Positions 1 to 5,674 are shown, counted from the first letter of the stretch. The stretch: 6,953 nt of DNA from Frankiales bacterium (GCA_025963265.1 JAOPUY010000090.1:1-6953); one strand, 5' to 3'. The notes: generated from the sequence alone by a model not told the origin. A program made the numbers and translations.

Positions 1-651
1 GATCGCGACGTTCGCGCGTTGGTCGTCACCGGAGCGGGAACCTCCTTTTGCTCGGGCGCTGATCTGTCCTGGCTCGATGAGTCCGGGGAGCCGGATCGGA
101 CGCCGGACCGGCTGCGGGACAAGATGATCCCGTTCTATCAGGCCTGGTTGGCCCCGCGGGAGTTGCCGTTCCCAGTCATCGCCGCCGTGAACGGCTCGGC
201 CGTCGGCGCCGGGCTGTGCCTGGCCCTGGCCTGCGACCTGAGATACGGCAGTCCGAGCGCGATGTTCAAGACGCCCTTCCTCTTCTTAGGCACCCACGGC
301 GGCATGGGCATCACGTCGCTGCTGCCCGAGGTCGTCGGCTCGCCCCGCGCTCGCGAGATGCTGTTCACCGGCCGCGACGTCTTCGCCCAGGAGGCCGCCG
401 AGTGGGGCCTGCTGAGCGCGGTGCACGAGGACGTGGTCGCCGGAGCGGTGGAGGTCGCCGAGCGGATCGCCTCGGCCGCGCCGATCCCGACTCGGCTGAC
501 CAAGGTCGGCCTGGAGCAGGCCCGCCACGGCCTGGCCGCCGCGATGAACTGGGAGGCGCTGGCCCAGCCGATCACGATGGCGACCTCTGACCTGCACGAG
601 GGCATCAGCGCCAGCCGGGACCGGCGCCAGCCCCGCTTCGAGGGCCGCTAG
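1..651 (+). CDS. Enoyl-CoA hydratase/isomerase (crotonase) family protein, 5' end outside the window
   Basis: The reading frame is open from base 1 (first residues DRDVRALVVTGAG), so the true start lies upstream; 216 residues are visible of a family usually about 260 long. Crotonases act on acyl-CoA thioesters in the cytoplasm. Seen here: the first oxyanion-hole block TGAGTSFCSGADL (residues 10-22), the block FPVIAAVNGSAVGAGLCLAL, then LGTHGGMG (96-103) with the second oxyanion-hole region, and AREMLFTG (117-124) followed by EAAEWGLLSAV. The C-terminal end (EGISASRDRRQPRFEGR) is typical of the family. Relative to rat crotonase, the glutamate of the AREM block (E164 equivalent, here E119) is kept, but the position of E144 is Phe (F93). 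Plain hydratase chemistry is therefore doubtful; an isomerase or another crotonase reaction is possible. A rare TTA leucine codon lies at 286-288. The stop overlaps that of the convergent downstream gene. Family assignment is firm; substrate is unknown. Confidence 0.92.
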   Translation, partial: DRDVRALVVTGAGTSFCSGADLSWLDESGEPDRTPDRLRDKMIPFYQAWLAPRELPFPVIAAVNGSAVGAGLCLALACDLRYGSPSAMFKTPFLFLGTHGGMGITSLLPEVVGSPRAREMLFTGRDVFAQEAAEWGLLSAVHEDVVAGAVEVAERIASAAPIPTRLTKVGLEQARHGLAAAMNWEALAQPITMATSDLHEGISASRDRRQPRFEGR

Positions 652-1436
652 CCGGCGGTCAGCTGGTCGTTGATCTCCTCGATGACGCTAGCCAGGTAGG
701 AGGCCTTGGGCCAGCCGTAGTAGGCCGCGAACTGCAGGCTGACCTCCTTCATCTCCGCATAGGAGATGTCACCGCTCTTGAGGCTCGCGTAGACGTGCGA
801 GCGGATTGGGATCTGGGTGTCGTCCAAGGCGACGCAGGCCACGGTCACCAGTCGCCGCTCCCGCAGCCCGAGGCCGGGGCGCTGCCACATCTCGCCGAAG
901 ACGAAGTTGAGGATGCCGGCGCCGTAGTAGGGGTGGTCTCGCGCCGGCGCCGAGGGCGTCTCGTTGATGACGCGGAAGGCCTCCTCGCCGCCCTGCAACC
1001 GCAACTCCGGGTCGGCCGCGGTGCTCAGCGGCTGGATCGGGGTGGGCGGAGGCACTTCGGTCCCACGCTCGCGGTGGATGCGCTCCCACTGCTCGCTGGC
1101 GATTTGGGTGAACAGTGAGCCCTTGGGCCAGCCGCAATAGACCGCGAAGTGCAGGATCACCTCGGTGAGCTCGTCGTAGCTGATGTCCCCGCTGTTCAGG
1201 GCGGCGTAGACGTGCTCCTCGATCGGGGCGACGGCGTCGGCGGCGGCCACGCAGGCCAGCGTCACGAAGCGGCGGTCTCGCCGGCTCAAGCCGGGGCGCG
1301 TCCAGACCTCGGCGAAGACGAAGTCGAGCAGACCCTCGTTGAATGTCGGGTCTGAGCGCGTTGGCGGGTCGAGGGTCATCACCTCGCGGTAGGACTGAAT
1401 GCCGCGCTCTCGTCGAGACGAACCGTTGTCAGTCAT
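648..1436 (-). CDS. Tandem carboxymuconolactone decarboxylase (CMD/AhpD-fold) domain protein
   Basis: The product has 262 residues with two CMD-like helical domains, at about residues 34-110 and 172-248, joined by a proline-rich linker (PPPTPIQP near 129-136). Matching blocks are FVFAEVWTRPGLSRRDRR / FVFGEMWQRPGLGLRERR, EEHVYAALNSGDISYDEL / RSHVYASLKSGDISYAEM, and LHFAVYCGWPKG / LQFAAYYGWPKA. Known family members include gamma-carboxymuconolactone decarboxylase (aromatic catabolism) and AhpD-like peroxidase partners. No AhpD CxxC is present, so a peroxidase role is unlikely. The first domain keeps His in the HFAVYCG block (H96); the second has Gln (Q235). The ATG at 1436 was chosen because AGGAAAGGA sits just before it; an upstream in-frame extension to 1613 (59 more residues) has no such site and lacks family similarity. 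The gene is cytoplasmic by lack of a signal peptide. The reaction is unknown; a decarboxylase or hydrolase role in ring degradation is inference. Confidence 0.9.
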   Translation of the reverse strand: MTDNGSSRRERGIQSYREVMTLDPPTRSDPTFNEGLLDFVFAEVWTRPGLSRRDRRFVTLACVAAADAVAPIEEHVYAALNSGDISYDELTEVILHFAVYCGWPKGSLFTQIASEQWERIHRERGTEVPPPTPIQPLSTAADPELRLQGGEEAFRVINETPSAPARDHPYYGAGILNFVFGEMWQRPGLGLRERRLVTVACVALDDTQIPIRSHVYASLKSGDISYAEMKEVSLQFAAYYGWPKASYLASVIEEINDQLTAG

Positions 1437-1440
1437 CTGG

Positions 1441-1449
1441 TCCTTTCCT
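1441..1449 (-). promoter_or_regulatory. Ribosome binding site of the CMD gene
   Basis: Read on the minus strand this is AGGAAAGGA, four bases before the ATG at 1436. It decides the start of the CMD gene against the longer open frame that continues upstream. Confidence 0.75.
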
Positions 1450-1612
1450 AGCGCCGTGCTGCCAGCGGCCAGTCCGATGCTCGCCACGGCGACGAGTCGG
1501 AGGGCTCGGAATGGCTTATCCGTACCACGCCGCTCGGTCAGCGGACCAGCGTTTCGGGCGAGCTTGCGGTGATTCTGTCTCACAAGCGAGCTAACAAGTT
1601 GGTCGCGTCGCA

Positions 1613-1641
1613 TTGTCAGCGGTCTTTTCGTCAGTTACCTT
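1613..1641 (+). promoter_or_regulatory. Candidate promoter of the P450 gene
   Basis: TTGTCA (1613-1618, five of six matches to TTGACA) is followed after exactly 17 bases by TACCTT (1636-1641), which fits the actinobacterial TANNNT -10. Transcription would begin near 1648, giving a leader of about 125 bases that contains the 1660-1680 dyad. This is pattern matching only. Confidence 0.4.
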
Positions 1642-1659
1642 GTGGTGAGGGCCACTCTC

Positions 1660-1680
1660 GGGCCGGGTCGAGCCCGGCCC
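1660..1680. repeat. GC-rich inverted repeat in the P450 leader
   Basis: Perfect 8-bp arms GGGCCGGG (1660-1667) and CCCGGCCC (1673-1680) enclose a five-base loop TCGAG. It lies about 95 bases before the P450 start and just downstream of the candidate promoter, so it could be an operator or a leader hairpin. There is no T-tract after it, so a simple terminator is less likely. Confidence 0.55.
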
Positions 1681-1761
1681 ACCCGGCACTCTCCGCCGGC
1701 CCCGGCAACCAGTCCCGACCCGGCCAGCGCGCTATCGCGTCGCATACGTCAGATCAGTCAT

Positions 1762-1768
1762 AAAGGAG
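1762..1768 (+). promoter_or_regulatory. Ribosome binding site deciding the P450 GTG start
   Basis: AAAGGAG ends six bases before GTG at 1775. This strong site supports GTG as the start; the next in-frame ATG is 19 codons downstream and has no comparable site. Confidence 0.8.
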
Positions 1769-1774
1769 AATTCA

Positions 1775-3034
1775 GTGACTCAAGCCCCTGAGATCGAGGC
1801 CCGCGACGCGGAAACCCGCGCGCGCTGCCCGATGACCGACCTGGTGCTGCAGGGCGGTGACCGCGAGCCCCTGGTCGGCTACGCCGAGCTGGACGCGCTG
1901 CGCGAATCTGGGCCGGCCCACACCCTGCCCGGTGGCGACATTATCTACACCCGCTACGAGGAGGTCCTTGCCGTCGCGCAGGACTCCGATGTCTTCTACA
2001 GCAAGGCTCCCGTTGATCCGGTCACGGGCGAGGAATCGTTTGTGCTGGTTCCGCAGGCCATCGACGGCCCGACGCACGTGAAGTGGCGGCGAATCCTGGC
2101 CTCGACCTTCGCGCCGGGCGCGATCTCGGCGCTGGATGACTCGATCCGGGCGCGCGTGAACGAGTTGATCGACGGTTTCATCGACCAGGGCGAGTGCGAC
2201 TTCATCAAGGACTTCTCGCTGCGGTTCCCCACCTCGATCTTCCTCAAGCACATCATCGGGCTGCCGGTCGAGGAGCTCGACAAGTTCATCGCCTGGGAGA
2301 CCGACATCCTGCACCCGAAGGACGTGGACCCGATGGTGGCCTACGGCAAGTCCGTGACGGCGCAGACCGAGGTCATGAAGTACTTCGAGCAGATCATCGC
2401 CGAGCGGCGTCAGCTGCCGCCGGAGGAGCGGGCCAACGACCTCATCTCCAAGGGCCTGTCTTGGAAGATCGACGGTGAGTTCATCTCCGACAGCGACCTT
2501 CTCTCGTTCTACCTGCTGGTCTTCGAGGCCGGCCTGGACACCGTGACCGCCGAGTTGGGCTACGGCTTCCACCACCTGGCGACCCACCCGTCGGACCGCG
2601 ACCGGATCGTCAACGACCCGGCGGTCGTGCCGACGGCGGTCGAGGAACTGCTGCGGGTCTACGCGATCGTGAACATCAACCGGACCGCCATGCAGGACAC
2701 CGAGGTCGACGGCTGCCCGATCAAGGCCGGCCAGCGGGTGGTGCTCAGCCTGCCTTCGACCGGACGCGACGAGGGCCAGTTCCCCGACGCCCGCAAGGTC
2801 GACTTCGACCGCAAGAACATCTCGCACCTCGCGTTCGGCGCCGGTCCGCACCGTTGCCTCGGCTCGCACCTGGCCCGGCATGAGCTCGCGATCGCCTACG
2901 AGGAGTGGCACAAGCGGATCCCGGTCTACGGCCTCAACCCGGCCAAGGAGTTCGACGAGTCGCGCAGCAGCATGATGGGCTTGAACAGCCTGCCGCTGTC
3001 GTGGGATCCGGCGACCACCAAGCCGCGCAGCTAA
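1775..3034 (+). CDS. Cytochrome P450
   Basis: A complete 419-residue soluble bacterial P450, the normal length for the family, with no membrane anchor. It is a heme-thiolate monooxygenase that would hydroxylate a small hydrophobic substrate using two electrons from a ferredoxin and reductase; neither partner gene is in the window. Seen: C-helix region DGPTHVKWRRIL (97-108); I-helix oxygen-activation motif AGLDT (252-256); K-helix ExxR as E291-L-L-R294; heme loop FGAGPHRCLG (354-363), matching FGxGxHxCxG with Cys361 as the axial thiolate. All catalytic motifs are intact. The stretch LSLPSTGRDEGQFPDA (324-339) differs from the common ANRDP form but keeps the RD and FPDA parts. The start is GTG with a strong ribosome binding site. 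The gene has its own upstream region and a terminator just after it, so it is probably transcribed alone. The P450 subfamily and substrate cannot be assigned by eye. Confidence 0.96.
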   Translation: MTQAPEIEARDAETRARCPMTDLVLQGGDREPLVGYAELDALRESGPAHTLPGGDIIYTRYEEVLAVAQDSDVFYSKAPVDPVTGEESFVLVPQAIDGPTHVKWRRILASTFAPGAISALDDSIRARVNELIDGFIDQGECDFIKDFSLRFPTSIFLKHIIGLPVEELDKFIAWETDILHPKDVDPMVAYGKSVTAQTEVMKYFEQIIAERRQLPPEERANDLISKGLSWKIDGEFISDSDLLSFYLLVFEAGLDTVTAELGYGFHHLATHPSDRDRIVNDPAVVPTAVEELLRVYAIVNINRTAMQDTEVDGCPIKAGQRVVLSLPSTGRDEGQFPDARKVDFDRKNISHLAFGAGPHRCLGSHLARHELAIAYEEWHKRIPVYGLNPAKEFDESRSSMMGLNSLPLSWDPATTKPRS

Positions 3035-3071
3035 GCCCGCGCGGCTAACGCGCACTAAGGATCCGGCGACC
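3004..3071 (+). repeat. 13-base direct repeat: P450 3' end and terminator arm
   Basis: GGATCCGGCGACC occurs at 3004-3016, inside the last codons of the P450 gene, and again at 3059-3071, where it forms the 5' arm of the terminator. The copies start 55 bases apart. The 3' arm (3079-3090) can therefore pair with either copy. Confidence 0.75.
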
Positions 3072-3094
3072 GAGTCTTGGTCGCCGGATCTTTT
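3057..3094 (+). terminator. Rho-independent terminator after the P450 gene
   Basis: A perfect 12-bp stem is formed by GATCCGGCGACC (3060-3071) and GGTCGCCGGATC (3079-3090) with a seven-base loop, followed by TTTT (3091-3094). The bases AAG before the stem can pair with the T-run through one G-T wobble. It starts 22 bases after the P450 stop. On the minus strand the stem is followed by CCTTAG, a weaker tail. Confidence 0.85.
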
Positions 3095-3120
3095 GCGTCG
3101 CCGGGTCCGTCCCCCACAGC

Positions 3121-3154
3121 GAAGCGCCGCCCGAGATGACTCGGACGGCGCTTC
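3121..3154 (-). terminator. Long hairpin, candidate terminator of the substrate-binding-protein gene
   Basis: Arms 3121-3135 and 3140-3154 pair over 15 positions with a single C-A mismatch (3130/3145) and a four-base loop. It lies about 55 bases beyond the stop of the minus-strand gene. No T-run follows on either strand, which is common for actinobacterial terminators; assigning it to the minus-strand gene is inference from position. Confidence 0.55.
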
Positions 3155-3191
3155 GGTCTTGCTGTGCAGGTCGGTCTTGCTGTGCAGGTCG
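3154..3191. repeat. 18-base tandem direct repeat, two copies
   Basis: The unit CGGTCTTGCTGTGCAGGT occurs at 3154-3171 and 3172-3189 without a mismatch, followed by CG (3190-3191), the first two bases of a third unit. It abuts the 3121-3154 hairpin and lies 18 bases outside the substrate-binding-protein stop codon. It does not code for a recognised protein. Confidence 0.9.
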
Positions 3192-3208
3192 TGCGAGCTG
3201 GGGTCAGC

Positions 3209-4459
3209 TCACATGGAGCCGACGTCCTTGCCGCAGAACGGAGTACCGGGCACGACGGTGAACTTGGTGCCGGTCAGGCGAGCGGCGAAGATGCAGCCCG
3301 CGGTGCCGGCGCCCTGGCCGAACTGGTTGAAGTTCGAGAAGTCGATCTTCGAGGGAGCGAGCAGGCCGTCCGCGTCAAAGTCGTTGACCTTGCGCAGCGC
3401 CGTCATGAACGCGGCCCGAGACGGGTTGGCGCCTGCGGCCTTGAGGCCGACGGCGAACGCGCTCATCGAGACGTAAGCCTCCTGCTGGGCGAAGGTCGGG
3501 GCCCCGGTGACGCCAACGGTGGCGAGATCGGCGGCGAACTTCTTGGTTGCGGCGTTGTCGGTCTCGATCGGCGCGCCGACTGAGGCGAACTCATAGCCCT
3601 GCGCGGCGGTGACCGCGGCGCTGGACTCCAACAGGTCGCCGCCGTAGCCGGTGGGCAACAGGAAGGACTTCAGCGTGACGCCGATCTGCTTGAGCGCGGC
3701 GGCCAGCGCGAAGCCGGTGGCCGGGACGACCGGCACGTACATGCCGTCGACGCCGGCGTTCTTGATGGCGAGCGCGATGGCGCCCATGTCAGTGCTGCCG
3801 AAGGGCACCTGGTTGTTGATGTAGCCCTGCTTGAGGCCGGCGGCCGCGCAGGACTTCATGATGCCGGTTGCTGACTTCTGAGCACTGACCGAGCTGCTGT
3901 AGCCGATGGTCCCGCAGGTGGTGACGCCATGCGCCTTCAGGTACTCACCGGCCGCGGAGTTGACCCGGGTGTAGCTAGTGGTGCCCGCCGAGTCGAAGAG
4001 GTTGGTGTTCGTCGCCACGTTCCAGATCGGACCGTCAAAGCCACCGCCGACGACCGGGACGCCCTGCTTGAGCAGGTACGGCTCGGCACCGTAGAAAACG
4101 GTCGAAACTTCGATGATTGCAAAAACCTTGTCGCTCTGGACGAGCTTCTGGGCGGCGGTCAGCGCACCCGGGGCAGTCGAGGCGGTGTCGGCCACGACAT
4201 AGGAGAGCTGCTGGCCGTTGATGCCGCCGTCGGCGTTGATGCCGTTGACGAAGGCCTTGATGCCCTTCTCCGTGCTGATGAAGCCGGAGGAGGCCGGGCC
4301 GCTCAAGTCGGTGATGACGCCGAGCTTGATGGTGCCGGAAGTGCCCTGGGTACTGCCGCTATTTCCGCTGGCAGTGCCCGACTTCGACGAGCTACAGGCG
4401 GTGAGCGCCGTAACTGCCAGCAGTACGACGCTGGCGATCGAGAGAGCTTTGACGCGCAT
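3209..4459 (-). CDS. Branched-chain-amino-acid-type ABC transporter substrate-binding lipoprotein (LivK/Peripla_BP_6 family)
   Basis: The 416-residue product begins with a lipoprotein signal: MRVK, a hydrophobic stretch ALSIASVVLLAVTALTA and lipobox L19-T-A-C22, followed by a Ser/Gly/Thr-rich linker (23-43). The mature part opens with IKLGVITDLSGPAS and AFVNGINADGGINGQQL, the hallmark start of the type I periplasmic-binding fold. It would sit on the outer face of the membrane, tethered at Cys22, and deliver a ligand to an ABC importer. Members of this family bind amino acids but also aromatic acids, amides and other small carboxylates, so the ligand is open. Mature cysteines C182, C204, C389 and C409 could form disulfides. 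The ATG at 4459 was chosen because the signal peptide starts there and GAAAGG lies 10 bases upstream; a frame extension to 4549 would bury the signal. No permease or ATPase gene is adjacent. Confidence 0.93.
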   Translation of the reverse strand: MRVKALSIASVVLLAVTALTACSSSKSGTASGNSGSTQGTSGTIKLGVITDLSGPASSGFISTEKGIKAFVNGINADGGINGQQLSYVVADTASTAPGALTAAQKLVQSDKVFAIIEVSTVFYGAEPYLLKQGVPVVGGGFDGPIWNVATNTNLFDSAGTTSYTRVNSAAGEYLKAHGVTTCGTIGYSSSVSAQKSATGIMKSCAAAGLKQGYINNQVPFGSTDMGAIALAIKNAGVDGMYVPVVPATGFALAAALKQIGVTLKSFLLPTGYGGDLLESSAAVTAAQGYEFASVGAPIETDNAATKKFAADLATVGVTGAPTFAQQEAYVSMSAFAVGLKAAGANPSRAAFMTALRKVNDFDADGLLAPSKIDFSNFNQFGQGAGTAGCIFAARLTGTKFTVVPGTPFCGKDVGSM

Positions 4460-4625
4460 TGACGAAGTGCCTTTCGTTGCGTGGGACGGGCGGTCGGCGC
4501 ACTGGGCGCCAGCCGCCGACATCGGTGGACGAGCAATTTCGCTCAGCATGCGGGCAGCACAAAAAGAGGCGCCGCACCAGCGCAGGCCGAGGCGGTGCTT
4601 CCAAAAGTGCTTTTATGTTTTGAGA

Positions 4626-4654
4626 AAATTACGTCGAGAGTCTCGCCAGGTCAA
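4626..4654 (-). promoter_or_regulatory. Probable promoter of the substrate-binding-protein gene
   Basis: Read on the minus strand: TTGACC (4654-4649, five of six to TTGACA), exactly 17 bases, then TAATTT (4631-4626), which fits TANNNT. It lies in the only AT-rich patch of the region. The transcript would start near 4619, with a leader of about 160 bases. Confidence 0.6.
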
Positions 4655-4701
4655 CGCCAGCTTGGTAACGATCTGCCAACGCCGCGCACACCGCCCGGCG
4701 C

Positions 4702-4728
4702 GGGCCGAGTAGTACGGTGACTCGGCCC
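4702..4728. promoter_or_regulatory. Perfect 9-bp inverted repeat before the VOC gene, candidate operator
   Basis: Arms GGGCCGAGT (4702-4710) and ACTCGGCCC (4720-4728) are exact reverse complements with nine bases between. The spacer holds TACGGT (4713-4718), which fits a TANNNT -10; no clear -35 is visible 16-18 bases upstream. It ends 25 bases before the VOC start. Because both flanking genes point away from it, a terminator role is unlikely; an operator for a dimeric repressor, or a leader hairpin, fits better. Confidence 0.55.
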
Positions 4729-4753
4729 CCTACCCACACAGACGGAGCAGACG

Positions 4754-5605
4754 ATGCAGCCCACCCTCGCGGTCGAACGACTCGGACACGTCAACGTCTT
4801 TGACGAGTCCTATGGAGACTCGCTGCGGGGACAGCGTGAGATTTTGGGCGCCCAGGTCTTCCGCGAGTGGACCGAGCCGCAATTTGGCGGCGCCAACGCG
4901 CTGGCCCTGGTCGGGGGCACCTGCATCGAGACCTTCGCCCCGACCGCGCCGGATGGCGCGATCGGCCAGTGGCTGAAGGCGCGGGGCTCGGGCTGGCACT
5001 CCCTGGAGTGGACGATTCCGTCCTTGGCCGAGGGCGAGCAGATTCTGAGCGAGCGCGGGATCCGGGTGACCGAGCGGACCGACGCCTACCTGTTCAGCCA
5101 TCCCAAGGACCTGCATGGACTGTGCTTGGAGCTCACCGAGCACCACTTCGAGGGCGATGACCGCGATGTCGCCGGCTGGGCCCCGACGTTCTGGAGCGAG
5201 GAGCACCCGCTCGGCATCATCGGCAAGGCGACGATCAAGCTCGCCTCCAAGACCCCGGCCGAGTCGGCGGCCGACGTGGCCGCCCTCGTCGGCCAGGGGA
5301 CCTACCACCTCGAGCGCTCGCATTTGAACACCGTGTCCACCGGCGTGGAGTTTCCCGACCATGCCGTGGAGTTCGTGGGCTCGGCCACCGACGCTGGCAC
5401 CGACCTCATCGGCACCTTCATCGCCGCCCACGGCGAGCGCGTCTTCGGCGTCAGCTTCGTGGTGAAGGACCTCTCGGCCGCGCGGGGCTACCTGGCCAAA
5501 TCGGGCGTGCGCTTCGACCAGTTCGGCCGGCACAGCCTGATGTTCTGGCTCGGAACGCCCCTCGGCGCCCGGGTCGAGCTCACCGATCTGGCGATTGGCG
5601 ATTGA
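4754..5605 (+). CDS. Glyoxalase/dioxygenase superfamily (VOC) protein with four modules
   Basis: The 283-residue product looks like four beta-alpha-beta-beta-beta modules. The first pair (about 1-132) shows LGHVNVF (H12), TCIETF (E59), GWHSLEW (H82) and LCLELTEHH (E126). This His-Glu-His-Glu order and spacing resembles the metal ligands of E. coli glyoxalase I, and methylmalonyl-CoA epimerase has His-Gln-His-Glu. The second pair (about 155-280; IGKATIKLAS, AVEFVGS, FGVSFVVKDL, ARVELTDL) keeps the fold pattern but lacks the strand-start histidines, so it is probably structural or shapes the pocket. Two-domain VOC enzymes include extradiol dioxygenases and 4-hydroxyphenylpyruvate dioxygenase, but in those the C-terminal domain binds the metal, the reverse of what is seen here. 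The ATG at 4754 follows GGAG with six bases between. No signal peptide is present. Likely an isomerase, lyase or dioxygenase on a small metabolite; the reaction is unknown. Confidence 0.85.
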   Translation: MQPTLAVERLGHVNVFDESYGDSLRGQREILGAQVFREWTEPQFGGANALALVGGTCIETFAPTAPDGAIGQWLKARGSGWHSLEWTIPSLAEGEQILSERGIRVTERTDAYLFSHPKDLHGLCLELTEHHFEGDDRDVAGWAPTFWSEEHPLGIIGKATIKLASKTPAESAADVAALVGQGTYHLERSHLNTVSTGVEFPDHAVEFVGSATDAGTDLIGTFIAAHGERVFGVSFVVKDLSAARGYLAKSGVRFDQFGRHSLMFWLGTPLGARVELTDLAIGD

Positions 5606-5620
5606 GCCCCAGATTTTGCA

Positions 5621-5631
5621 AGTCTGAGACT
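5621..5631. repeat. Short palindrome after the VOC gene
   Basis: AGTCT and AGACT surround a single G (5621-5631), 15 bases past the VOC stop. GCA and TGC just outside can pair if C5632 is bulged. It could be a weak end-of-transcript hairpin, although no T-run follows, or part of the regulatory dyads of the next gene. Confidence 0.35.
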
Positions 5632-5634
5632 CTG

Positions 5635-5674
5635 CGAAGTCACAGTGTCAACTCTGGTCGGCGTAGTGACTTCG
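5635..5674. promoter_or_regulatory. Spaced 9-bp inverted repeat before the amidohydrolase gene
   Basis: CGAAGTCAC (5635-5643) and GTGACTTCG (5666-5674) are exact reverse complements with 22 bases between. The half-site centres are 31 bases apart, close to three helical turns, so both would face the same side of the DNA. The right half covers the proposed -35. This arrangement suits a DNA-binding regulator; which kind is unknown. Confidence 0.5.

Larger units (their letters stand above)
1437..1774. other. Divergent intergenic region between the CMD and P450 genes
   Basis: This 338-base stretch separates two genes that face away from each other, so it must carry promoters for both. Seen in it: a plausible plus-strand promoter (1613-1641), a GC-rich dyad (1660-1680) and the P450 ribosome binding site (1762-1768). 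On the minus side CTGACA (1613-1618 reversed) is a possible -35, but no convincing -10 at normal spacing was found. A 64-codon plus-strand frame (1569-1763) has no ribosome binding site or family similarity and was not called. Confidence 0.7.
4460..4753. other. Divergent intergenic region between the lipoprotein and VOC genes
   Basis: This 294-base region carries the minus-strand promoter at 4626-4654, the 9-bp inverted repeat at 4702-4728 and the VOC ribosome binding site (GGAG, 4744-4747). The lipoprotein leader would be about 160 bases long and holds two weak dyads: AAAAG/CTTTT at 4603-4614 and GTCGGCG/CGCCGAC at 4493-4520. Bases 4603-4631 are notably AT-rich against the rest. No gene was found in it. 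Confidence 0.7.

Noticed and set aside
1437..1613. N-terminal extension of the CMD protein by 59 residues, including a hydrophobic stretch that might look like a signal peptide
   Set aside because: The internal ATG at 1436 has a strong ribosome binding site, the extension overlaps the promoter region, and the CMD family is cytoplasmic.
1569..1763. 64-codon plus-strand frame in the divergent region
   Set aside because: No ribosome binding site, overlaps promoter and dyad signals, and its composition is unlike that of the genes.
1772..3055. A 427-codon minus-strand open frame opposite the whole P450 gene
   Set aside because: It is rich in Arg, Asp, Val and Leu with no family motif, and is the usual antisense shadow of a high-GC gene; the P450 on the other strand has all its catalytic motifs.
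3121..3191. Repeat plus hairpin considered as CRISPR or an attachment site
   Set aside because: Only two directly abutting units without spacers, no cas gene, integrase or tRNA end nearby.
4460..4549. 30-residue extension of the substrate-binding protein
   Set aside because: It would place the lipoprotein signal peptide in the interior; the ATG at 4459 directly starts a textbook signal with lipobox.
4730..5533. A 267-codon minus-strand open frame opposite the VOC gene
   Set aside because: Antisense shadow; no domain signature, while the plus strand carries ordered metal-ligand motifs.
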